From Ampelocalamus luodianensis (Eukaryota; Streptophyta; Magnoliopsida; Poales; Poaceae), in assembly GCA_036346255.1 (NCBI GenBank), contig CM070639.1:8380001-8444000 (forward strand): DNA of 64,000 bases, read 5' to 3'. The notes under the pieces were generated by a model. The model worked only from the letters and a program-made list of their open reading frames with translations, searched no databases and had not been told where the DNA came from. This document shows positions 23,651 through 35,691 of the stretch, piece by piece; the stretch's first letter is position 1; each line of letters opens with the position of its first letter. The translations under genes were made by a program, and so were the position numbers.

Positions 23651-24760
23651 TAGAACTTACGCAATTGATCAATATTCCAAGAATTAGATAAAACATGCCC
23701 ATCTGACATAGCTAACCGTACCAATCCTGGTCGGGTTACTTCGACCACAGTGTATGGACCTTCCCATTTAGGTGAAAGTTTATTGCGATGTACTTGGTTC
23801 TGGATTTTTCGAGAACTGCATCACCTACAAACTAGGTCATGAGGTTGTACCTACGATCGTGATACCGACGCATGGCTTGTTGGTAGATTGTCGATCGTAT
23901 CAAGGCTTGATTTCGCCTTTCTTCAAGGAAATTGATATCGCTCAAGTCGTCGCTCACCGATCACTTTCAAAAGTAATCGCTCGAGCGAACCAATTTTCAG
24001 TTCGAGGAAGCATAGCCTCACCAGTAAACTAAAAAGAATGGTGTTTCCTGCCGCATCGACTAGTTGTGGTACGAACAGCCCATAATACGAGGGAAGTTCT
24101 CAACCCAAGCTCCTCGACCGCTGAAGTAATCGGTCGAATACTCGCCGCTTGATCCCTTGCATTATGATACCATTGGCTCGCTTCAATCGCTCCATTGCTC
24201 GTGGATGAGCAATGGCGAAATGTATCTTGACACCTAGTTCTTCGCTGCACTCACGAAAATTGCCGCTGAGAACTGGGCACCGTTATCGCGATTATACGAT
24301 CGGGTACACCAAACCGTAATCACGCTTTTTGTTAGGAACCTCTTGGCGGCTTCTTGTAGTTTTTACAACCGCTCGCTTCGATCCACTTAGTGAACGTGTC
24401 AATCATGACGAACAGAACTCAAAGCCCCGGTGCCTTTGGGAAAGGTCCTGTAATGTCCAAATCCCGTGTTGCAAAAGGTCAAGAAAGAGGGATTGTTTGC
24501 AAAGCTTGAGACGGCCGATGTACTTGTCGCTATGAAATCGACATTGTACGCACTTCGCACGAGCTCTTTGCATCATGAAGGGCGCTTGGCTAGTAGTATC
24601 CTTGCCTAAAGGCTTTACCGACCAGTGCTCAGAGGAATGGTGAGCTCCATGCACTCCTTCATGAATTTCGTTAGCAATTTAATGCCATCCGATTGAGATA
24701 TGCATCTCATCAACACTCCGTGAGATCCTCGCTATATAAGGTACGCTCAATGAGAGTGTA
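23650..24760 (-). pseudogene. Tat-1 integrase remnant
   Basis: The minus strand carries the pol C-terminus: frames around 23655-23775 match the Tat-2 end (NSWNIDQLRK and a PKWEGPYTVVEV-type segment). The GLEFCSS/DLSQRHRGFEF stretch near 24400-24500 corresponds to the DILGPLPRAPGGFEF region of the catalytic core in Tat-2, and KCVQCRFHSDKYIGRLKL (about 24530) to the H2C2/linker region. Frames change several times, so no intact enzyme is encoded. Confidence 0.7.
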
Positions 24761-24939
24761 TGATTTGGCTTTTCGTGCAATACGATCACCCTTTACATCA
24801 TCTTCGAATTATGTCATGTCAAGATAATTGTAGATCGATGTCATCCAATCTCTACCGTGATCGTGATGGCGCCAACCATCATCGACCTATGGAGCATCCA
24901 TGTTTGCGTAATCAAGGTGTGCAACCTCCTTACTAACAT

Positions 24940-25900
24940 CTATGTCCTCGGAAGGCTCGACTACCGAGGGTGAATCGAGTTTCTCGAGAAAACTCCGCGG
25001 ACGGATGTCCGTGGAAGCCATCCGCCAATCGGTCGCGCGAAAGTTTTCCTTTCTAGGAATGTGTTGATCCGAAAACCAAAGAAATGCTTTTCAAGTTTCC
25101 GCATTCGCCAGATATGATGACATCTTGGTACTAGAGCATTGATACTCTTTCCTACTTGATTCGCTACTAGTTGAGAATCACCTTTCACTAGCAATCGCGA
25201 ATCCCGAGCGAACGAGCCGCCAAGTCCCGCCAAGAAACCTTCGTATTCTCACGCATTATTTGTAGCAGAAAGTTTAACCGAACGGCGATGGTTGTTCGCC
25301 AAGAGGGAAATCAAACGACCCCACCCCGAGCCTTGAAGCATCAAGGAACCATCAAAGTACATTGTCCACCGGTCGTGAAACTCGTGATCGTTCTTGGGAG
25401 GGTCGGGGTTTGTCCATTCGCAATGAATTCGCTATTGCTCGAGACTTAATCGTTGTTCTAGGGACAAAATGGAGGTCAAACGCCCAAGCTCAACCGCCCA
25501 TTTCGCTATTCGCCCCGACGACTCCTGTTACCTAGGACTTGACCAAGCGGATATCCGTGAGGTACGACCACTTTATGGGCCCAAAATAATGTCTAAGTTT
25601 CCTTGAAGTCATAAGGAGACCATAGAGCAATTTCAGATCTCAGGATATCGCTCTTTTGGTCCATGCAAGACTTCGCACGTAATATATTGGTCGTTGGATA
25701 CGATCACGCTTCTACGACTAATACCCCGCTAATTGTCCGTGGCGCAAATGACGTAAATTAGCAATGTCTCTTCCAATCTCGAGAGACTAAGACCGAGGAT
25801 TCGTAAGATACCGCTTAAGCTCCTCAAAAGCGCCGCTTGCCTCTTTAGTCCATTCAAACTTCCATGTTTCCGAGAAGCTTGAAGAATGGGAGTCCTTTTC
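24940..25900 (-). pseudogene. Tat-1 RNase H and archaeal-type RNase H remnant
   Basis: Collinear with 45100-45890 of Tat-2. Recognisable pieces include SRLLVKGDSQLVANQVGKS (24961-25233 frame), typical of the second RNase H domain that Tat elements carry, and the stretch near 25340-25380 matching Tat-2's 'WTMYFDGSL' segment in shifted frames. No continuous frame is present. Confidence 0.6.
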
Positions 25901-26850
25901 ACCTAACCGCGCTATGAAACGACTTAACGCCGCCATACACCGTTAGCTTCGACTTCCTTTTCGTGGTCGGGAACGATCCGATCGATAGCGGTTATTTTCA
26001 CCGATTCGCTTCAATGCCTCTAGCGTAAAACTAGAAACCCGAGCGCTTTCCGATGAAACTCGAACGCACACTTTTCCGGATTTAATTTAAGGTTATGACG
26101 CCTTAAATTATTGAAAGTCTCTTGTAGGTCCGAATGTGGTCACCAATGTTGATACTTTTACGACCAAGTCATCAACATAGGCTTCAAGATTCCGACCTAT
26201 CTGTACTAAAGGTTTTCTCGATCAACCTTTGGAACGTCGCACCAAGATTTTTAAGACCAAATGGCATCTTTACATAACAAAGAGGTACCAAATGGAGTGA
26301 TGAAGGAAGTTTTCTTCATCTTCTTTACTCATATTAACTGTGGTATCCTCGAATATGCATCTAAAAACTTAATAACTCACATCCGAGGTAGAGTCTACAA
26401 GTTGATCAATACGAGGAAGGGAAAATCATCCTTTGGACAAACTTTATTTAAATCAGAAAGTCGATACACATACGCCATTTTCCATTGGCCTTTTAACCAT
26501 TACAGATTGGTAAGCCATTCGGGTGGTCGACTCACGAATGAATCCAACTTGGAGTAGCTTGTCAATCTCCGATCGATTGCTATTTTCCGATCGGTGCAAA
26601 CGCCTTAGCTTCGCTGATCGGTCTTTTATCGTCCGCAATGCTAGCCTATGCTCGATCACCTCCCCGGACTCGGGCATGTCGGATGCCCGCCAGCGAATAC
26701 ATCCCGGTTTGCTCGGAGGAAGGAGACGAGCGACTCTTCCTATTTGGGGTTGAGTCCTTCCCACTGTAATCTTGGCACTCTCAAGCACTTTCGCCGAGTG
26801 GTACCTCTTTCATCCGGCGGAAGGCTTTGGTGCTATCTTTGGTCTTGAGT
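25900..26850 (-). pseudogene. Tat-1 reverse transcriptase remnant
   Basis: The 26788-26453 frame contains VIEHRLALR and EIDKLLQVGFIRE, the conserved entry to the gypsy RT domain (Tat-2: MIEHRVALRPD, ELDKLLKAGFIRE). Downstream segments corresponding to the palm and the YVDD loop (about 26175-26190) are present at nucleotide level but out of frame. An RT-dead relic. Confidence 0.7.
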
Positions 26851-26869
26851 GTTTGACCGTATGGTAGCG

Positions 26870-27440
26870 GTGTTAGTTCCTCCGCCTAAGCTCATCGACC
26901 GGCCTAAACATTTCCATCACATGCGTAGGCGATTTTCGATCACCTCGGACCGTGATGACACCCTTTGGTCCCTGCATTTTCAAACTCGTAACCGTAATGC
27001 GAGCTACCAGAATTTTGCTAAGGCCGACGACCAAGGATTGCATTATATGTCGTTTCAAAATTCACTACATCGAAGAAACTTTTTCTGCTCGAAATTGTCT
27101 CGTTTTCAACGTAACCAATAGGATAATTGCCCTATTGGCTTGGCGGTAGATCCAGAACTATACCATGGAAGGCATATTTCACGTGCTTTACCTTAGAATT
27201 TGGAATCGTGATATCTTCCAATGCGCTTGCAAAAGAATATTTAAAGAACTACCCCATCTATCAAAACCCGATTAACCTTGCGCTTATTAATAGTAGGCTC
27301 AACGACAATTGGAAACCTACCGGTCGAGTTGAAGGAATTGGGCAATCTTCTTTGCTAAAAGAGATTATTGTCTCACCACCTTGAAGGTTTGGTGATGATC
27401 GGAGTTTCAAAGAAGGTTGACTTCTCGCCCATGGCCTTCA
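26870..27440 (-). pseudogene. Tat-1 protease remnant
   Basis: The 27058-26873 frame reads TVTSLKMQGPKGVITVRGD, which matches the Tat-2 segment spanning its Tekay insertion point (LKMLGP / KGVITI). Upstream, nucleotide similarity to the Tat-2 'LVDGGSSLNILF' and 'YNAILGR' region is visible around 27030-27330, with several frameshifts. Confidence 0.6.
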
Positions 27441-27449
27441 GTGACGCCC

Positions 27450-29748
27450 GATTCGTGATGAAGAAGATCCCCAAAATTACATCGACAAGATGTCGAGGTT
27501 CTTGATACTCCATCTCCTCGTCACCATCCTTGTCCTTTCGAGCTTGTTTCCCCAATTTCTTGAATTGAAGGAGTGGACCTTTACCGCATAATAATCATTC
27601 AATTTCTTCCGCTAAGCGCGATAGCTATGTAAATCGTGTCTCCGCTTGTTTATGGAGAGGACACCATTTTTTGCTTTTCTTATACTCATTGGTCTGAGCT
27701 TTTGCTTTGCTATGACCGAGTAATCTTTTCTTCCTTTAGAAATTTTCAGAAATGGCCGTAACCTCCTTATCGTTAGTTCCGCTGTTTCTTCTTCTTGGGA
27801 GCTTTCTTCCGCTTCTTTTCCGACTTATCCGCACTCAGTGGGGATCTTGTCTTTTCGATCAACGGCCGTTTCCACTCGATCGCTTCGCTAGCCGCTATGC
27901 ATTTGTCACCATGTCGAAGAGCTCGATGGTTGTTCGTGGGGATGAATTGCTAGATCCTCCGTAAACCTTCGATTTCTTAATCCCGCTTTAAAAGCCCGGA
28001 TAACAAGACTCGCAACCTCCGGAATCGAAAGCGAACTTGGCTAAATCTCTTGATGTATTGTCAAGAGTTTCATTAGGTTTTTGCCGTATCTCGTGGAGAT
28101 CATCCTCCTTCCGTATGATCATCGACGCACTCGAAAGTTTGCAATTAGAAGATCGCAAAGTCGCTCCCAAGTATACACGATCCGATAGGTAAATTTAGCA
28201 ACCATGATCGTGCCGATCCTTCTAGTACCGTGGGAAGATAATTAGCCATTACATTTTCGCCGCCGCCAGCACTGATGGCGGTGGTATAATCTCAAGAAAT
28301 TCTAAAGGATTTTGGGTCCCATTGAATTTATCCAGTTGGCGTCGAACTGCTTGGCCAACGCACGCCTTGGAGCCCGCAGAAAGCTCGACAACTGTGATCG
28401 CCTCACGACGCCTTCTTTGAAAAGGTGCCGATTATAATCGGTCGGGACCGATTCCCGACCGCATCGCTGATTTTCTCGTATCCCGATCCGGCCGTATACG
28501 CTTGAGAACGCCTTTGACCGCTTGCACGTTAAGATGATACCAAGATCATCGTCCAAGCGCTTGCTTTGTTGGCGCAGGTGAAGATTCTCAAACAATCTTC
28601 TTCCTCATGACCTGCTGGTCGGAAGCGCCGGCGGTCCTTGTGTTAGTTGACCCTCAACACGACCACGCCGCTTCGCCGTGGAAGAATGCCGAGATGAAGT
28701 CATGGTCCGACTCGTGGTTGCCTTCGCTCCCGATATGCTTCCGCGCGCCGCATGGTCCGTTGGATAATCTCCGATACTTGACCTACAAGTCGTGCAAAAC
28801 CCGAGTTTCGCCAAAACAGGTCGAAGTATTTAACATATTTCTAACTCGCCGCAGTTCTCAGATTGTTACCGGGTCTTACGTGGTTTCTACCGTAAAGAGG
28901 TGTTTGATAGCCCAATTCTCTGTTCTCCCATCGGTCTTGCTTGATCTCCGCATTGGCTAGGCAGATCAGCGAATTAATCGATGGACGCCCACCGCTTCGT
29001 GACTTCGCATTTGGTGCCCGACCGCTCAGATCATCTCCATCATTATGTGTTGGCGAGGCAATGTGGGAGGACCGTATACGCATCTTGATTTGAATCTCCG
29101 ATCGCATTAACCTCGTGTTTCCAACGATATCCTTCGATGAGCTTCCATCGTAATCAATGGAGAGCCTTTCGAGTTTTCACCAAGAGTTTCACGATGGAGA
29201 ATAATCGTGATCGCACTCGAGGTCCTTGTAATGGTCTCACCGATGCGCGAATCGCCGATCGTATGTCGAGTTTTATTATCCCCATCCGTTTATCACCGGG
29301 GTTTCATCGACACTCGCCACCAAGTGTCGGTTGGCTCTGGAATTGCTAGAAGCCGCTTGTGAGTATCTATCAACCATGATCGCATCGAAGTATATTGACT
29401 TCGAGTTGATGAGTTGGGTTTTCTTCACCTTTCTTGCCGGCCGCGAGTCCGGCTTCATCGAACCGGCCGAGCGTCTCTCCGGAAACACCACCGATCGCAG
29501 GGTGTATCCTCATCCATCCGCTCGATTTCGCTTGTTTCGCAACAAAGCACCGATGGAAGAGGAGGATGAGGAGGAGGCTCCATTTTCCTCCATGGCGCGC
29601 ATGCATGCGCCCATGTCAAGGTTGGCGAGTCCGCTGTGTCGAACCAATTCTCTTCGCCCCAACTTCCCGACATAACCGCATGAGCGACACGAGTGGAAAT
29701 GGACAAAGAATCGTGAGCAACACCGCCTTCCAAGATTCCACGCCGCGC
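27450..29748 (-). pseudogene. Tat-1 gag remnant
   Basis: Pieces of a Tat gag frame run from the PBS side down to the protease: an acidic, Ser-rich N-terminus (28.6-29.7 kb), a segment LFKEGVV...LAKQFDANW (28302-28595), and NETLDNTSRDLAKFAF (27988-28170), which sits where capsid-like PF03732 helices end. The 27373-27555 frame (EEMEYQEPRHLVDVILG) matches Tat-2's MSFQDPQHTINHIYG. Frames are broken at many points and no zinc knuckle is intact. Confidence 0.6.
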
Positions 29749-29767
29749 TCCCCACGGACGGCGCCGG
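29749..29767 (-). other. Tat-1 primer-binding site
   Basis: The minus-strand sequence CCGGCGCCGTCCGTGGGGA directly follows the right LTR. It resembles the TGGCGCCG... sites of Tat elements, which pair with the 3' end of a host tRNA (Asp- or Arg-type). The normal leading TGG reads CGG here. Confidence 0.65.
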
Positions 29768-30421
29768 TGCCGACGATCAAGTCGCCGATCTTACAATAAA
29801 TGGAAAAAAGAGAGAATGACGTGGGAAATCTTGGGATTGTAATGAGACTACTCTTTATTAGTATGAACTGAGATTTTACAAGGGGTGTATCCTGACAGAA
29901 TGACATACTACTTTCTAGAGTACAAGACAATGCTTCTTTCTTTCTATCTTCTGATGATCTGATCTCCTCAAGATCTCATGCTCCCTTGATCCGCCCAGGT
30001 TCCATCTTTAAATAGCCCTCAAGAGGTGGCGCATTCTCCGAGAAGGCGCCGATGCGGCGTTGCGTCTGCAGTCGAGTCAAGTGATGGTTGATACAGAAAT
30101 CAACCGCTTGGTGGTTATATGTCTATGAAACATATAACCGCGCGGAGGTTATTTATCGTGTGTCTTGGATAAGATACGTCCGATGGAATATGCACGTGTT
30201 CCATTTATCATACGGTAGAGAATATACCTTGGAATCGCCTACCTTCTACGAGTTGTTCTCCCGGTCTGAGGCTTGGCTTGGGCCTTCGTCCACCAGGTAC
30301 CCATTATGTAACCTCCGAATCTCTACGACCAGTGAGGTCGTGCACCTCAAAGGTTACGACCATGAAGACGTATGGTCTTTTATATATTAAAGATAATATA
30401 TAGAGGTTTTAATCCTCGTCA
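29768..30421 (-). repeat. Tat-1 right LTR (5' LTR)
   Basis: Begins TGCCGACGATCAAG and ends AATCCTCGTCA; the reverse complement therefore starts TGACGAGG and ends CGGCA. It lies next to the PBS, so it is the 5' LTR of the minus-strand element. One difference from the left LTR is 'ttatcgtgtg' here against 'ttactggtgtg' there, a CTGG to CG type change. Confidence 0.93.
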
Positions 30422-30570
30422 AAAAGATTGTCGGCGTTCGCAAAATGCAATCATCAACTATGAAATCCTCACTGACCTAAAGAAAAAGAAATAAACCGTT
30501 CATTGTAAGCTAACAATTTATATAAATATATAATGTATCATTGAAAAATTGAAAAGATATGCATTACCTC

Positions 30571-32906
30571 TTATAGATCAAATTTACGTCCTTTTCCTTC
30601 CATGTTCATGAAGCGATGAACTACAACATCATTGGTAACTTTCTTTAATTCTTCTTTCTCCACATAGCAAATAAGTCTATTACTCAAGTGTGTATCACCC
30701 ATGCGGTTACTAAGAGTTGTTTTGACAATCTTCATCCCCGAAAATATTCTCTCCACTGTTGCAGTAGCAATTGGCAATACCAACACAAGTTTCAAAAGCC
30801 GATAAACCAATGGATAACAAAGATCTTTTCTTGTCTCCACCATTTTTTGTGAAAGCTCACTGATAGTATTTATGTTGGAGAATCGATTGTCTTCTCTCAC
30901 ATCAGCAATGTAGAGGCCAAGGTGGTGCCTAAGATCCCTCAGATCTCTAGAGCTAAAATCATCAGGATATAATTTTGCTAGGTTTATCAAACTCTCCACA
31001 TTAAAATCATGAAATGAATCTCTTGGATTGAAAACGGCTGAACAAACAAGCAATTGAGAGCTTGTCTCATTAAAGCGGCTATCAAGCTCTTGAACTAGCC
31101 AGTCTATAACCTCATTAAAACAATCCACTTCATAGTGATGCTTGTTTGTAATTCCAGATGCCTTCCTAGACTTTTTAGGATCAATATATGCATCTTCCAT
31201 TTCTAACCTTGTAATATCATGCATCTCACAAAACTCATTTACTTCATCTAATAATTTGCCCCACCCATCTCTTCTAAGGTTACACAAATGTAATCTAGTT
31301 GATTGCAAACACTTCATAGCATTCACAATGTCTTGATCCTTGCATTGCAATGCTAATGACAAAGTGTTTGTGATGGTTAATGTGGTCAATAAGAGATGCA
31401 AGTAAAATACGAAGTCAAAAGATTGGAAGTAGACTAGAAGATTTGATGCTTGGTCTCTATTTTTCCAATCTCTGTCATCCTTTTCCACGAATTCTAGCAC
31501 TTCAACAATTGTAGAAAACATGTCAACTAGACTTTTTAGAGTTTTATAATGGGAACTCCAACGAGTATCTCCAGGTCTTTGAAGACATTGCTCTTATTTA
31601 ACCCTCTCCCAGTTTCTAGCTGCCCACAACCTAAAGCCTTTGTCACTTGTTCATGATTGATATCCCTAATCATGTCCCTTCTCTTGGCTGATCCACCCAC
31701 CACATTTAATAAGCTATGAATCATGGTTAAGAAATTGCTTATACCCTTATGCTTTCTCACAACAGCCACAATAACTAACTGAAGTTGGTGAGCAAAACAA
31801 TGAACATAATATGCTGATCTACTTTCTCTCATAATTAATGATTGCAGCCCATTGAACTCACCTCGCATATTGCTAGCACCATCATATCCTTGGCCTCTAA
31901 CTTGTTTTAAGCTCAGCTTAAATTTTGCAAGTAGAGAATCAATAGAGGACTTGAGGCATGAAGAAGAAGTTTCAGTCACATGCACAAGGCCAACGAACCT
32001 CTCTTTCACAATTCCACATTTGTCAACATACCTCAAGACCACAACCATCTGTTCTTTACAAGAAACATCCCTTGACTCATCAACTAGCAAGCAAAAGACA
32101 TCATCCCCAAGTTCTTCAAGAATAGATCGTAGAATTTCATTTGCAAAACACTCTACAATGTCCGTCTGGATTTCATGAGCCACCATACAACTATTACCTG
32201 CAAGACCCACTGCCTTTCCCAAATTTGAATCATGCTTTGCTAAGCAATCAAAAACCTCCAAAAAATTCCCTTTGTTCAACGACTCCTTCGACTCATCATG
32301 GCCACGAAAAGGCAAGCCTTGCTTCAACAGCAGCCTAGCGGTATCAATGGATCCATTCAATCTAGTAAAATAAGCCCTCTTAGATGCTTCACTTTTCTTA
32401 TGCAAAACAACATCTATGTGCTGATTTCTCTGTAACAAATCATCACACTTCTTCATAGCAATAAAGTGCGATCCACCAACATTGCCAACATGTATCTTTA
32501 GCCGCTCTTTTCTGTGATAACCATTCCAACCCTCAACAACAAATGCTTTATATCCTGCATCCTTCTTTTCTCTAAACAAGAAACAACAAAAACAATATGC
32601 TCTATCTTTAGATTCACTATATTCAAGCCAACTTCCGAACTCATCAAACCATTCCGGTTGAAACCTTCTTGGATTGTCTTTTTCCCCAATCTGTGTAGAG
32701 GGAAAATTGCACGTGCGAGGTTGGCATGGTCCATTCTCCAGATATTTCCGTCTCACCCTCTCTCTCTGATTAGGATGGTAAGAATCAATTTCCTTTCTTA
32801 AGCCTGGGTCATATTTGATCTCCTCTTCCCAATTAATATCATCTGGATGACATGAATTCCTTGCACTACCACTGTCTGGTGCTTTTCTTTTATAAAATCT
32901 TTCCAT
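30571..32906 (-). pseudogene. hAT transposase (TTF/DUF4371/hAT-C, ZMYM1-like), one frameshift
   Basis: Two minus-strand frames, 32924-31536 and 31521-30571, together give a ~780-residue transposase that cuts and pastes the host hAT element. Order: N-terminal MERFYKRKAP; a TTF-type zinc finger (YCFCCFLF, with His ligands near HVGNVGGSH); DUF4371 with CLLVDESRDVSCKEQMVVV; RGQGYDGASNM and YVHCFAHQLQLVIVAVV of the RNase H-like fold; and a C-terminal hAT dimerisation domain with TATVERIFSGMK and LSNRLICYVE. A one-base shift near 31600-31610 separates the halves; the second frame resumes just after it at the PGDTRW motif. I prefer the ATG at 32906 because a splice acceptor-like 'gttctag' lies just upstream. 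Otherwise the gene looks nearly intact. Confidence 0.85.
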
Positions 32907-32914
32907 GTATTTCC

Positions 32915-33075
32915 TAGAACCCACAAAAATATTTAATAAATATCACAGAAAGAACAAAAAAAAAATCCTAACCCTAAATTCTGAACAAACTAACAAGTAA
33001 CAAGAACCACAAACTAAAATCATTGGATGATTAGACTGTTGGAAATTGAAAAAAAAATGATGAAGTTACTTACTT
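32915..33075 (-). other. Probable 5' UTR intron of the hAT transposase
   Basis: On the minus strand a donor-like AAAAAGTAAGTAACT lies at about 33064-33077 and an acceptor-like GGGTTCTAG at about 32912-32920. The interval is AT-rich, unlike the GC-rich exon upstream. The intron ends a few bases before the MERFYKRK start codon. Confidence 0.5.
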
Positions 33076-33600
33076 TTTGAAGGATGACAGAAGAGCAGAC
33101 TAGCAGAGCGTCCAGCACCGCCGCCGATCACTTGCCGCTGTCCGTCTCCCGCAGCGCGTCCAGCACCCGGCTTCCGAAGTCCGAACTCCGGTTTCTTGGG
33201 CGAGGCCTTGCTCGGCGGCGTGCCTCGTGCCACTCGCCGGACAGCCGGATCTGCTGCTGCGGCCCTCGCAGCGAATGCTGCTTGGTGCGCCAGCGCCAAG
33301 AAGACCAGCCGCGCCGCGCGCCGTCTCGTCTGCTAGCCGGCCAGGAGGCCACCTGCCACCGCCGATCAGAGCTTGTGTCGTGTGTGGAGCCGGCCAGCTG
33401 GGGAGACGAGTCGACGAACAGAACGAGAAAGACAGAGACGGCCGCGAGGCGCGAGCGAAGCGTGTAGTCGAAGCGTCAGACAGCCGGACAGGCCGACAGG
33501 GAGAGCATACGTGAGATTGTGGGCTGCTGTGGGCTCTCCGCGCTGGGCTGTGGGTGCAGCTGTTTGGGGGGTGCGAACAAGGTAAAAATCTATATACTAT
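33076..33600 (-). promoter_or_regulatory. GC-rich 5' region of the hAT transposase gene
   Basis: This GC-rich stretch lies between the right terminal inverted repeat and the probable 5' intron, so it should hold promoter and untranslated exon. Arg/Ala-rich frames on both strands (for example 33645-33100 on minus) look compositional. No TATA box is obvious. Confidence 0.4.
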
Positions 33601-33669
33601 AAGTCTTTTCGGATTTTGGTCTGGGTGCGCACCCAGTTGGGCCAACGTAGATCCGCCCCTAGTTGAGGG

Positions 33670-34490
33670 TCATCGAAACATTGCCCATGATAATACGGAA
33701 GACAGCATGCCTTTCTTTTTGCGAGGACAGCATATATCAAGTCAGAGAGAATTGATTTCTGTGGTGGAAGATAAAAAAATACAATTGATCAATGTAACGT
33801 CGTGTGACAGGTAAAGAAGATGAATGCCATCAGCTGTTACGAATGGCAAAAGGAGTAAAACACTTTTGACACATCATTTACAGGGGAAAACAACCTTCAC
33901 CCAAGTCCCTTGAATCTACTGCACGCAGTTACTTAATCAAATATCCAATTAAGTTTTACAAAAGAAAATACAAGGAATAATTTATGTACTGCTCTTTTGG
34001 TCTGCTTACTGTCATCACAATCGTGAATCGTTCGTTACCTTGAAAGAGAGAATGTAAAATCAGACCCTAGCAATTCTAGGATCTAAACATTCTCCATGGG
34101 TCGAACTTGGTGGGTCACCGTATTTATCGTCACTGCTACCAACCAAGTGTACAGCCTTCAAGGGTCAAGGCCCACGGATACGAGGCAAACCACATGGGCC
34201 GAAAGCAGCCCAATACAAAGGCCCGCAAAGCCCATGTGAATACTGCACTATAGGGTCCGCAGTGAAGAGTTGAACCCACAAGCCCCGGCCCATCGTGATC
34301 TAAGCAAGGCCTACGCATGAGCTCAGCATCGCAAGGGCCATTGCCACCATATGTTTAGCGTGGTTCTTATACTTCGACTTTCTATCTGTATATCTATACC
34401 TATACTAATTAGGCAAGATTGAGATATAATTAATGGAGGATAAGTATCAGCTTTTTCTAAGGAGAACAATAGGAAAGAGTCGTGTTGTAT
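33670..34490. other. Gene-free flank right of the hAT element
   Basis: No supported ORF. A perfect small palindrome, 'cctagcaattctagg', at about 34066-34080 is the only structure I noticed. The 60-residue minus frame at 34136-34318 has no recognisable motif. Confidence 0.5.
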
Positions 34491-35691
34491 CTCTATCTCT
34501 ACTACTTGAAAATTGGAGTTGGTGGTCATACGTCCTCCCCACCCTTGTCTCTCTCTACTGACATGTGGGCCACGTTATCAGCAAACTATCTCTTTGTATC
34601 GTGTGCTCCTTACTCCTCTCCCAACATCACTTGCGACGCCGCCTCTCTTGCGACGCTGCCTACGCTTTCTCCTCCTTTGCGCCCTCGCCTCCACCCCCGC
34701 TCTTCTGCTCTGCTCTGCGCGCGCCTCCGCCCCCTCCCTGTTCCCGCTTCCATTGGTCGGATCTAGACGGACCTCACTTCTTCCTCTCCGTCAAGAACAA
34801 TAAAAATGTCCAAATGTGAAATAAAAATCAAAGGAAAAAGAGCAATTCGATTGCATACGAATTCCAAATTAAGATATAGAAAGTATTAAAATTCATATAA
34901 GAACTAAAATAAAAATTAAAAATTATCAAACATTCAAGTTTGAATAAAAATTAAAATAGGAATTTGATTTGTGTATGATATACATGAAAGTTGTATCTAC
35001 AAAATAAATACAAATTTAAAATAATAAATTTTTAAAAATTGACTTTCTATTTGAATTAAAGTTTCAAAATGTTGTGATTTCAAAACAATTAAAATGATAT
35101 CTTCCAAAGATGTGCAAATAATGATTTATAAATCCCAAAATATTGTGGTTTCCAAATATATTCTAAAAACCATATTTAAAATTTCCAAAACTATTAAGAT
35201 TTTAATCGAGAAAAAACTATTTGTCCATATGGCGGGATATGAGTTATATCAGCTAGGATTAGAAGAAAGATTCCATGCCAAGTAGAATATGGAAATAGAT
35301 TAAGTTCAAAATAATAAAAAAGTAAAATCACAAAATAACTTATTCAGAATAAAGATTAAATTCAATTTAGCGATTGGATTTGTGTAAGAATTATGAACTA
35401 AACTGCATAAAACAAAAGACTCCATGTCAAGTACAATCCATAAATATGCAAATTCACGGTAAAAATAAAAGGAAATGAGCAATTTGATTCGTATACGAAT
35501 TCCTAAGTAAAATCTAAAAAATATTCAATTAATGATGAGAACTAAATGAAAATTATAAAATTAGTTTCTACTTGCAATTAAAATGCTCAAAATTTAAATT
35601 TACAATTTGATCTGTATACAAATATTCTTTCTATGTTTATAAATTTAGAATCTATGAGGGTTTTATTGAAAGTGTTCGGAAACATTAGGAA
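34491..35691. repeat. AT-rich degenerate repeat tract with possible Helitron 5' end
   Basis: After a C-rich stretch (34600-34760) the sequence becomes extremely AT-rich. Two diverged copies of a ~100-bp unit are visible, at about 34821-34925 and 35463-35570 ('gagcaatt.gatt' and 'tacgaattcc'). At 34495-34505 the sequence 'atctctactacttgaaa' resembles the TC-TCTACTACT start of grass Helitrons, but I cannot find a matching 3' hairpin plus CTRR end. The 63-residue frame at 35094-35285 is probably chance. Confidence 0.4.

Larger units (their letters stand above)
18877..30421 (-). mobile_element. Tat-1: Tat-lineage Ty3/gypsy retrotransposon nested in the hAT element
   Basis: Two direct LTRs (652 and 654 bp) bound the element, with a perfect 5-bp TSD AAAAG at 18872-18876 and 30422-30426. 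A PBS-like site next to the right LTR and a G-rich tract next to the left LTR place the element on the minus strand. Order on that strand: LTR, gag, protease, RT, RNase H, integrase, an antisense ORF (read on plus), LTR. The LTRs differ at roughly 5% of positions by eye, suggesting a recent insertion, yet the interior frames are shattered. It is related to Tat-2 but not the same family: LTRs differ and the hairpin arrays are absent. Confidence 0.93.
18658..33661 (-). mobile_element. hAT transposon with its own transposase, 15.0 kb including nested Tat-1
   Basis: The left end CAGGGGCGGAGCTA pairs with the right end (reverse complement TAGGGGCGGATCTA) as a ~14-bp terminal inverted repeat. A perfect 8-bp TSD, GTTGAGGG, lies at 18650-18657 and 33662-33669. 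Removing the nested retrotransposon (11,545 bp plus one TSD copy) leaves about 3.45 kb, a normal autonomous hAT size. The transposase is read leftward from the right end. The Tat-1 element sits in the short 3' part of the transposon, downstream of the transposase gene, so it need not have stopped transposase expression directly. Confidence 0.93.

Noticed and set aside
33100..33645. 181-residue minus ORF right of the transposase
   Set aside because: Lies in the GC-rich 5' region ending at the terminal inverted repeat, Arg/Ser-rich, no domain; more likely untranslated.
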